64,000 nucleotides of DNA from Gnetum montanum (Eukaryota; Streptophyta; Gnetopsida; Gnetales; Gnetaceae). A model generated the notes under the pieces. It did no database searches and was not told the DNA's origin. It saw only the letters and a list, made by a program, of their open reading frames with translations. The DNA lies in contig MNCI01016010.1 in assembly GCA_015680685.1 (NCBI GenBank), positions 380,831-444,830 on the forward strand, in the 5' to 3' direction. The position numbers and the translations under genes were made by a program. This document shows, in pieces, positions 55,735 through 64,000 of this stretch (positions are counted from its first letter, which is position 1; the number at the start of each line of letters is the position of its first letter).

Positions 55735-58130
55735 AAGATCAAGGACATCAGTGTGTCCTACACAGTGCAGGCCGTTTTTGAGACCCTTAGCTTACCTGAA
55801 ACTTAGATCAATTTGGTAGAGATATCCATGAAATTAGACCCCAAGGTCAAAATGGAGTGGATCTAGTGATGCTATAAAGTGAACTACAAAGAGTATTGTG
55901 CACTCACCATAGCAAAACATGTGTACTGCAAGATAATGGCCTACCACCTCAATCCAATAGTGAGGCCCAGCAAGGTGACTACCTTCTTCGCTCATGCATG
56001 TACCACTCTAAGCAGAAATTTCCTATCAACCTTCCACAACTGATCTATTTAAAGATAGAGAAGTGGATCAAGGAAAATGAATGTGGGAGGAAAGAAGTAC
56101 CCTTTCCATGTCTTACCTAGAAATTATGCAAAAGGGGAGGAATAGCCTGCTATACCAATGATACATTGAGACATGCTCCTACTACATCTTAGATGAAAAT
56201 GATGAAGGACAATGTCCCTACTAGGACTAAGGAAGAGTAGCAACTACCACCACCACCCACTTATGAAACAACATTGGATGCACATGCTACTATGGAGCAC
56301 ATGCGAAAGCTCTAAGAGACACTCTTGTAGTAGCAAGCAGGTTTGAGTGATGATCCATCTGTCTACATACCAACCTTGAGCCATCTAAATGAGGTAACTC
56401 ATATAATAAGTTAGTTGGAAGACATGGTGGCAACTTTTTCTACCTAAAGAACACACACACCAACACATTAGAATTTGAGTGCTTAAGAAGTAACGGTATC
56501 TATTCCAAAATAGTAGCAATTCTTAGAAATCTCTAGAAATGCTACTACCTTCTTAGTGCACTTGGAGGAGGATGATGAGGTGATTGTCTTGGTGATGCAA
56601 CACTAAGGATATGAAACAAGGATCAAGGTGGTGGCAGACTGAGTGGGCAAGGCTCAAAATGTTCTTATGCCATCTATACTTAATATTGCTACACCTAGAG
56701 ATGTGAAAACATCCATATGAGCATCAAGTGGGAGAATTAGCATAGCCCAGCACAAAGAGTAACTAAAACAACTAGTGGAAACCTAACAACTGATTTTGAA
56801 GGTCTTTAACCTTTTGGATGGCATCTCTACTACTGAGTCGGTGTTGTTGGATGCAAGGGGCAAGTGCATCATCATAGAAGCTTAACTTGAAATAGATAGA
56901 GCTGAAAATTAGCACTTGGATATGGAGGTTGCTAAACTTAGAGCCTACCTTGCAAATCCCATTGTACTCAGCCAAGTAATAACTAGGGATGAAGCTTTTC
57001 AATAGCTTCATTCCAAACTTCAAAATCATGAATATGTGAAGGAATAAATTATCTTTGACCAATCCTTGGCTATTTTAACTGTCTACAACATTTAGAAGGA
57101 CTTGTTGAAGGTTCGCTAAGAGAAAATAAATTTGACCAAGAACAATCATCACCTACATACTGTCAAGCTTCAAAAAGAACAAATGGTTGAATACATGTGA
57201 TAGTACTAGGAGAGTCTTGCTAGGGTGTCAATGGATTTGAGAAGGTTGACATTCAAAAACCACAATCTCTCAATGGAGGAGGTTAGTGTCCTTCACCATA
57301 GATCTAGAATTGAAATTACCACCTAAAAGAATGAGGCCCTAAAATTTGAATAGGTTAACAATGACTATAGGAACCAGGTTTACTTGTAGAAAGAGATTAA
57401 CAAGAAACATATTCGACTAGTGAAGGAAAAGATGAATGAAATCCTCCAACAGCTCCAACAAGAAGGTGATGTATGATAGTCCATCTTTGATGGACTGAAC
57501 ACATACAACAAAGATGAAATCTACCTCAATGAGCTGTAGATAAAGGAAATGACTAAATCCATGGAGTTTGCCAATCTCCACTATGCAAACTTGGCAATGA
57601 TGACTATTGAAAGGTCACGATTATATTTCGAGAAGCAAGTGATCATCTTGTACCTATTGTAAAAGGTTGAGTTCAAGCATCATAAAGAGACCAAGAAACA
57701 GATTGAAACAACAAACACAAAACTTGATTTTCTAAGGTAGTACTTCACTGATCAAAGATAAACAACTAAGAATCTCGCTAGAAGGTTGAATGACTACTAG
57801 GAGCTGTAGAACTCTATCAAAGCATTTGACATTAAATGAAAGCAATTCGTAGCCTAGTTCATCAATGTGAAGGAGGTATTCCCTACAATGCCCTATCTAT
57901 GCGATGTTCCCATACCAACCCACATTCACGATGCTGCATGAACCATGTATGATCCTAGGAGTAAGGAGGAGAAGATGAAAGCATTGCTGGATGCATTTTG
58001 TCTTTCACCAGAATTCATAGTTGTAGCTAGACAACCATAACCACTACTTCAACCACAACAACCACATGCACCAAAAGTAGGAGAATGTCCTTCAGCACCT
58101 TAGGAACCCACTACCTAAGACCATCTAATT
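55735..58130 (+). pseudogene. ORF2 of element A, right half
   Basis: Continues the frame broken at 35534: KIKDISVSYTVQAVFETLSLPE, then KLDPKVKMEW and VYCKIMAYHLNPIVRPSKVTTFF, matching element C from 46218 to about 46490. Further on (56740-57800) Lys/Glu/Leu-rich stretches indicate the coiled-coil part, and a Pro-rich tail ends near 58130. Stops are dense. Together with 35077-35534 it gives an ORF2 of about 2.85 kb, the same size as in elements 1 and C. Confidence 0.65.
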
Positions 58131-58385
58131 TTCTTCCTTATTTCCAAGTTGTCAAAGAAGTTGTGCTATCAAGTTTCGTCTTGGTATTCAATTTTATTGT
58201 CATCAACACATAATTTTGTAATGATTGTAAATCTATTCACTTGGGTAGTTTATGTTTGTTTGTGTTTGTTCATTTATTATGTGTCAGTACTTAGTCAATA
58301 ATCCCATACCTTTCAAAAGTTTTGTAAGAAACTTTTTCCCCCTTTTGTTCACTTAAGGATGAGTTTTCATTTAGTCGTGGGGGTA

Positions 58386-59170
58386 TGATGAGTCTCGTTC
58401 ATGGGCTATGTTGATGGGATCCTAATGTGTTGATGTAGTGTCTTCTACCATCTATATAAATGTGCACACTAGCCACATTTATGGCATCCATTATTTTGTA
58501 TCCTAGCGATGCTCTTGAATTTTGTTCATTTGATAGTTAGAATATTTTCTAAGTGTCCATAGTAGGAGTGAGAAGTGTACAGATCTTTATTCAAACATTG
58601 ATGTACCTCAACACCTTAGTATGACCAATAATAAAGACGAGCTTTCTTCACAAACCTTGCAACATTTGGAATTAGCTTAATGTTTACTTAATGTATTTAT
58701 TATTTGATCAATTTATGTTAATGCATCAAATTAAGTATTTAACTAATACACATAAGTATGACCATTGCAAGCATACATTAAAATTTGATAATCCCAGTAG
58801 TGCTTAATGCTTAGTAATCTAGTAAAATAGTTCAATATGTGTATGGTAAATGGGAATAGATGCTTATGTTAGGATTAGTTAAGATAATAGTTAGTTATTA
58901 GATTAATTAAAAATTTAATCATGTTATTTTTTTGGTACTTAGGTGATTTAAATGATAAATATAAAATGATAAAAATCATATGCCTCAGTTACACTTAACC
59001 ATACACTTGCACTTCATAAGTAAAACTAAGAAGAAAATGATCACATACATTATATTCACTTCCTAGAATTGGTGTACTTAGAGAGATAACACCTATAGAA
59101 TTCAACCAGATCACTTAGTGAACACTAGTGATTCATATGGTTGGGCATAGGGATTACTTGCTACTCATCA
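58386..59170 (+). repeat. 3' LTR of element A
   Basis: 785 bp, after the PPT TTTAGTCGTGGGGGTA, from TGATGAGTCTCG to CTACTCATCA. TATA-like CTATATAAAT at 58452 and AATAATAAAGACGAGC near 58628. U3 is shorter than in B and C. Confidence 0.85.
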
Positions 59171-59517
59171 ATAGTCAATGATTAGATTATTTATCCCTCA
59201 TTGCACAATGATTTGATGTGATATTGGATTTATTTAAAAGCTAGCTTTAGTAGAAAGGTTTAGTTAAAATTTTAGCATCATAAAATTAACAACTTCTGAG
59301 TTATCATCTGTCAAAATTTCACTACTAGAATTGTTGCAATTTTTGATAGATTGGAAAGAACATATGAGAACCTTAGTTTCTAGATATGTTTTGTAGTACT
59401 TCCTTCTTCCAAATTGTGAAGAACCTCCTAAGCTTTCCGAAAATACAAATTTTATTAGTTAATTTGTTTCAAAGTCAAGATAACCAAATAATTCTATCGA
59501 TGCCTAAAATTCCTTCA
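59171..59517 (+). repeat. Copia 3' LTR, right piece
   Basis: Aligns with 28019-28364 over its whole length (347 versus 346 bp), starting ATAGT and ending CCTTCA. This identifies the insertion point of element A. Confidence 0.85.
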
Positions 59518-59936
59518 AATTTATAATGAAGGTAGGCCTAGATTTTTCATTTTAGAAAAGTTATGGAATCATTATGTTGTACATCCAAAACTTTCCTTTT
59601 ATGGAAGGGTTTACAAATATGAGCCTAACCTTGAGACTTTAACATGAAAACATAAAAAAAAAAAGTATATGAAATGAGTAAAAATGAGATATAAAATGTA
59701 AGACATGACTTTTATCCATACTATAACTTGAAAAGATCATATTTTCACATTATTGCAAAAATATTGGAATAATATAACAATAACTAAATAAATATAAATT
59801 ACCAACTATGGGCAACCATTGTCCTTCTAATCTACACATCTTAGAAGCAACAAGAGTTAGTGAGATAATTAGAGAATAAACCAAAAAATAAAAAGAATAA
59901 AAGAATAATAAAATACCAATGTATCAAAATACATAT
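59518..59936. other. AT-rich stretch, nothing recognised
   Basis: The right-hand flank of the copia element. Contains a poly-A run (59649-59662) and A/T-rich sequence without frames or repeats that I can place. Confidence 0.5.
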
Positions 59937-60401
59937 TGATGAGTCATGTTTTGCATGGCTCTAATATTAGAGCTATAATATCAAGGCATAACCTCTGATG
60001 TCAAGCATCTAATATCACCTCTTTCATGCTTGCCTATAAATACCATACTTGGATGTATAATTGAGATATAGAAAAAATAGAAGAAATACAAAAAATAGAG
60101 TTAGATTCATAGAATTTTTATTTCAATTTGTTAGTTTCTAGTGCATGCTCATAGTGTTATGTTAAGTGATTGTATGAAATTCTTATTTGAGTGTGATGTA
60201 CTTGGATACATTGCATGTCTAGCAATAAAGATTGAGATTACTTCTATCATTGCAGCATCCACTTAGCTTTATTATTACTTTTAATTATTTAATGGTTTAC
60301 TATTTTCCTTAGTTAATGTTTCCATTTATTGTTATTTATTATTCTTGTCATTAAGCAAAATGAGTATGACTAATCCCAAGCACTTAAGCGTAATTACTTA
60401 G
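59937..60401 (+). repeat. Truncated LTR related to element 1
   Basis: TGATGAGTCATG start, TATA box CTATAAATA at 60034, GCAATAAAGATTGAGATT near 60220, then U5 similar to 9015-9170 of the element 1 LTR. It stops at TAATTACTTAG, about 390 bp short of a normal end, where the xanthine dehydrogenase pseudogene sequence begins. Confidence 0.75.
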
Positions 60402-60439
60402 TGTTGGCACATTTTGGCCATTTCATGGAATAGGTTGAT

Positions 60440-61470
60440 TTAAAAAAAGGAGAAATTATTCCTACCATTTACTAGAAAGCATGAATATGTGAAGGAATTT
60501 AAACAAGCTCATCGAAGGGATGATGACATTGCAATTGTGAATGCTAGCATGAGAGTTTATCTGGAGTCAAAAGAAAATGGTGCATCAATTGTAGATATTT
60601 CTCTAGCTTATGGTGGGATAGACATGGTTACTTTATCTACAACAAAGACATGAAATTTTCTTATTGGGAAGCCATGGACATTTGATACTTTAGAGAATGC
60701 TTTCAAGGTGCTGCAACAAGATGTTTCGATAAAAAATGATGCTCCTGGTGGCATGGTTGAGTTCAGGAAATCATTGACGTTGAGTTTCCTTTTCAAATTC
60801 TATCTTTGGGTGATCTTTGGGTGTCTGAAAAGGTACATCTTGATATTTCTGATTCCTACAAGTCTGTAGTGACTCCTTATGAAAGAATGCCATCTTATGG
60901 AATTGGCACGATGGAACAGGAGTGGGTCTTCCAGTCACTCATTTTTCAGCAAAGCTTCAAGTTTAGGACTCACTAGTACAAAACTTGGCTATGGAGAAGG
61001 TGGTTGTGGAGCATGCATTGTTCTTGTGTCTCATTATGATCTAGAGAAATAAAAATCAATACATCGAGTTGTCAATGCATGTTTGGCTCCATTGTACTCT
61101 ATAGAGGAAATGCATGTAATTACTGTGGAGGGTGTAGGAAATCAACAAAAGCTTCATCCTATCCAGGAACTATTGGCTAAATCTCATGGATCTCAATGTG
61201 GATTCTACACACCAGGTTTTGTAATGTCCATGTATACCATATTAAGGTCTTCTAAGAGCCCACCTGAACAAGGTCAAATTGAAGATTGTCTTGCAAGAAA
61301 CTTGTGTTGTTGCACAGGCTATAGAACAATCCTTCATGCATTAAGACTAATAACAATTTGTATATTAAAAACAATTTAGGAGTTTTAGAACATTTAACGT
61401 TCATTTTCCCTTCAACAGGAAAGCCTTGTGAATGTTGGCAGGAAGTTAAAAATATGAATGGTGAGATAGA
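60440..61470 (+). pseudogene. Scrambled xanthine dehydrogenase pseudogene
   Basis: The first part (60450-60960) reads LPFTRKHEYVKEFKQAHRRDDDIAIVNASMRVYLES, GKPWTFDTLENAFKVLQQDVSIKNDAPGGMVEFRKSLTLSFLFKF. This is the C-terminal half of the FAD domain of plant xanthine dehydrogenase, the molybdenum enzyme oxidising xanthine to urate. It runs into the start of the Mo domain (VGLPVTHFSAKLQV). At about 60961 it jumps back to the N-terminal [2Fe-2S] domain: GLTSTKLGYGEGGCGACIVLVSH, VNACLAPLYSIEEMHVITVEGVG, HGSQCGFYTPGFVMSMYTILRSS, NLCCCTGYR, then FPSTGKPCEC (61410). Two cluster Cys are Tyr (GYGEGG, GFYTPG). Frameshifts and stops are present. No introns are evident, so a rearranged retrocopy is possible. 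Confidence 0.8.
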
Positions 61471-62270
61471 AACCATTAAAACCCTATGCAAAACCACCAC
61501 TAGAAGAAAACTATTGTGCAGAACAAAGCAAAAAAAACCAAAGATCAGGAGGAGCAGAGTAGAAACAAGGATTTTCTGTGCTTAAAATTGGAAGCAAAAA
61601 TGATGTTCATGTGTTGAATCGTTGTGTTCGATCCAGATCTGCGCTGCGATGCTGTGAGGGTTCCGACAAGAAGTCTGCATGATGCCAGCATTTTTCCAAA
61701 TAGATCAGCAACAACTGTCATTCTCGACCGACGACACGATCCGTTCCTTGCATCGGCATCAACAAAGTTCAAGATTGGTGTGGCAGATGGAAAGATGTTG
61801 CAGGCGGTGCTGGAGGTGAAAGATCAAGAATTTTGCAAAATGATGATCCATGGCCAGCCATTTCTACTAGGGTTAGAGTTGATCCATTTGTCGGCGTGCA
61901 GCCTCGTGAGGATGTGGTTGCTAGGATTTCTTTGGATTCGGTGGTGGATCTGTCCATAGAAGCAAATTTTTCTCTATGGCAACAACAAGCAAGTTACAAC
62001 AATAATGGAGCCTCATTCTCTGGAGAATTCCCCATTTCTTGCTCAAGAAGTCTCCATCAAGGGTTATCAGGACATCTCAGGTCTTGTTGCAAAAATGATT
62101 AAAATCTAGAACCAAGAAGAGATCTGGCCATCAAAAAGTTTTCCAAGGCAAGACTATGTCAACAAAAAAGAAAAAGCAGGAACCTGGACTCACCAATGGC
62201 GTCTTCATGCTGAACCTAGACTACGATGACCACAACACAAACTACATAATGGCAAGAAATGCTATGTGTT
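61471..62270. other. Unassigned, less AT-rich block
   Basis: Open frames (plus 61624-61959 and 61833-62102, minus 61772-61545) overlap in different phases and match nothing I recognise. Base composition is less AT-rich than the surroundings and codon-like (GATCCAGATCTGCGCTGCG), so this may be a captured exon or part of an unknown element. It ends at CAAGAAATGCTATGTGTTGACAC. Confidence 0.35.
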
Positions 62271-62349
62271 GACACTATAAACTATATACTATCTACATGA
62301 TTAAACTATAATTAAATTATATACTATTTACATAACGTGACACTCACTT

Positions 62350-63260
62350 TGTGTTGAAAATGCAAGAGTGCCACTCCATTTATGCATTTAGTTGTACACA
62401 CTTACATATATATTTATATATTCACCCATCCATGTATGCATCAAATCCATGGTTACTATCTCTACTACTATTATTTAAATAGCAATAAAATATTTTATGA
62501 TTTAAAAAGGGAATTTGTGCAACAATTGTTCAAAGTCCCATGAGAATTGAACACTTATCAATTGAAATAGTGGTTATAACCACTACCAAGGCCACTTGTC
62601 AACTACAACTCTTTTATCTCCATGGTGGCCACTTGGCAAAGGAATGAAGACACTTGGCAACTGAATGAAGACACTTGGCAACTGAATAGAACACTTGTCA
62701 ACTGCAACTTTTTTGTCTCTATGGTGGTTATAACCACCCAAAATAGTTGTAACTTACCTAACTACTTTTGAACCCTATAAAAAGGACAAGGAGAGGACAA
62801 GGGAAGAAAACACACTTTGGAAGACTTGGGATCACACACTTGGGCTCTCACTTGGAGACACACTTTGAGTCTTGGGAGAAGAGCATTGTAAAGAAGAAAT
62901 TGTGAACGATTGCTTGTAAGATGGTTTGCTAAACAAAATATTTCAGCCTCTTTGTCATAGTCCTGTGAGTTATGTTTTATTTTTATTTTGTTTAAATTTT
63001 CTAGCTAGTGGTTTAGATAGTATCATCCTTGGCAAGTAATTTTGGGATTTTTGGATTGCTCTTATTGTTCTTGTTGTACGATTAAAAATTTCTATTAACA
63101 TTTTGCCATAGAAGCACTTGTGTTTGAAAGACTTAAGAGCATTTTAGTAGTGAATTTGGTTATTGTGCAACATATAAGAACTGCTTTTGAGATCGTTGTA
63201 AGAGAGCCTCTTCTTGTAGTCATGCTATTGAATGATTCAATAGTCAAGAGGGTTCAGAAA
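62350..63260 (+). repeat. LTR-like segment with TATA box
   Basis: Starts TGTTGAAAATGC. It contains two 16 bp palindromes (AGTGGTTATAACCACT 62569, GGTGGTTATAACCACC 62723), three near-repeats of GAAGACACTTGGCAACTGAAT (62622-62705), and CTATAAAAAG at 62774, followed by a purine-rich leader. TTTGGTATTTTGATGG near 63262 could be a decayed initiator-Met primer site. Together these suggest a copia-type 5' LTR, but no second copy or coding region is in the window. Confidence 0.35.
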
Positions 63261-63300
63261 ATATTTGGTATTTTGATGGGACCAGAATAGCTTCTTTTTN

Positions 63301-63541
63301 AGACAATCCTACTATGCTACCAAAAATTGCTGCGTAAACTACCACGTACGAGACTCCATTTTGGCTAGATAATGGACGTCAACAATTGCATTAAACAAAA
63401 CCTTCAAAAGACTTGAAAATTTCTGATTGAAATACCACGGAGATTCNTAATGCAATTGTTGACTTCCATTATCTAGCCAAAATGGAGTCTCGTACGTGAT
63501 AGTTTACGCAGCAATTTTTGGTAGCATAGTAGGATTGTCTT
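63301..63541. repeat. 93 bp inverted repeat beside single-N positions
   Basis: The left arm 63301-63393 and right arm 63448-63540 are reverse complements with two mismatches. The spacer is about 53 bp. Single Ns at 63300 and 63447 sit exactly at the outer edge of the left arm and the inner edge of the right arm. No transposase or terminal motif accompanies it. A foldback element or an assembly artefact are the two readings. Confidence 0.75.
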
Positions 63542-64000
63542 GAAGAAATTGCTTATTTGAGCCTTGGAATTTTGAACAATTCGTAGATATTAAATTTGGG
63601 ATATATTTATTGCGAAGTGTTTACTCGTGTCATTTTACCTTATTTAAATATTTGAGGTCTACACAAATCTGCTTTCTTTTCTATCTATTTCCATCGAATC
63701 TTGCTCTATTTCTATTTTTTTGTGGAACTATCTCTTTCTCTGGGGAAAATTAGAAGTAGATTCGCAGAGTTGTGATCAAATGTTTTCACAAAATTTTATT
63801 TGTTACAAGTAGTTATTATAAGAACTACATAGACTAGGCAATTGAACAAAATAGGAACTCTCAACAACTCACAGTACTTGGCAAAGTTGGTTGAATCTCT
63901 TTAAGATAAGTCATTTGTAGTTTACACACAATGCAATCATTTCATTTCACACAAACGCACGTCGCAACAGCACACACACATACTCACATTAACTACTGAG
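63542..64000. other. Unassigned sequence at window end
   Basis: No frame above 60 codons and no similarity to other parts of the window was seen. Ends in a CA-rich stretch (CACACACACATACTCACA). Confidence 0.4.

Larger units (their letters stand above)
32860..59170 (+). mobile_element. Athila-like element A (outer), split by element B
   Basis: Visible parts: integrase C-terminus (32860-33290), end-of-pol purine tract (33327), spacer, ORF2 left half (35077-35534), element B (35535-55734), ORF2 right half (from 55735), PPT and 3' LTR (58386-59170). The reading on both sides of B joins at the pentamer AAGAT, showing A was one element before B arrived. Its right end abuts the copia LTR remainder beginning ATAGT, the probable target duplication; the left partner is in the gap. 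About 6 kb of A is visible. Confidence 0.85.
27503..59517 (+). mobile_element. Ty1/copia element hosting the nested stack
   Basis: 5' LTR 27503-28364, body 28367-32458, 3' LTR split into 32459-32607 (then a gap) and 59171-59517. The right piece matches 28019-28364 of the intact LTR, so Athila-like element A entered the 3' LTR at the point corresponding to 28019, before ATAGT. Domain order gag, protease, integrase, RT, RNase H is that of copia. All domains carry many stops. It is the oldest member of the stack. A second, truncated copy lies directly upstream and shares its 5' LTR. Confidence 0.85.

Noticed and set aside
60608-60796. Minus-strand 62-codon frame
   Set aside because: A shadow of the xanthine dehydrogenase pseudogene, which reads on the plus strand with strong similarity.

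Overview
This window is nuclear DNA from a seed plant with a large, repeat-rich genome. The evidence is the plant-type LTR retrotransposons (Ty3/gypsy and Ty1/copia), a primer site matching plant tRNA-Asp, a tRNA-derived SINE, a plant xanthine dehydrogenase pseudogene and NLR-like leucine-rich remnants. A gymnosperm or a large-genome angiosperm would fit; the species cannot be named from the sequence. I see no intact protein-coding gene and no bacterial-type feature. Nearly everything is a decayed mobile element with stops and frameshifts.

Layout. 1-800: about 4.5 tandem copies of a ~180 bp unit. 974-9568: Athila-like gypsy element 1 (plus strand), whose 5' LTR is reduced to its U5 part. 9569-10095 and 22565-23100: LRR-like remnants on either side of a minus-strand gypsy element (D, ~10096-22561). 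D is itself split by Athila-like element 2 (13397-20363). 23716-26130: a copia gag scrap, a SINE with 17 bp target duplications, and a second minus-strand gypsy gag fragment. 27050-59517: a copia locus (fragment, LTR, body, LTR) whose 3' LTR holds a nested stack. Athila-like element A sits in the copia LTR, element B (35535-55734) sits in the second ORF of A, and element C (36441-49729) sits in the primer-binding site of B. 59937-60401: a broken LTR related to that of element 1. 60440-61470: a scrambled xanthine dehydrogenase pseudogene. 62350-63260: an LTR-like segment. 63301-63541: a 93 bp inverted repeat beside two single-N positions.

The five Athila-like elements (1, 2, A, B, C) are the most interesting content. 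They share one plan: LTR, tRNA-Asp primer site, gag, pol (complete in order only in C), a purine tract resembling the 3' PPT at the end of pol, a ~1.6-2.1 kb non-coding spacer, a splice-acceptor-like AG at the ATG of a second ORF, ORF2, PPT, LTR. Short spacer blocks recur in the same order in all five. In elements 1, A and C the spacer also holds short palindromic motifs and a TATA-like sequence that resemble the U3 of the same element, which suggests an internal promoter for ORF2. Elements 1, 2 and B lack reverse transcriptase and integrase and would depend on a C-like partner.

The nesting gives a relative order of insertion: copia, then A, then B, then C; and separately D, then element 2. 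The 252-N gap at 32608 hides the 5' part of A and is probably several kb too short.
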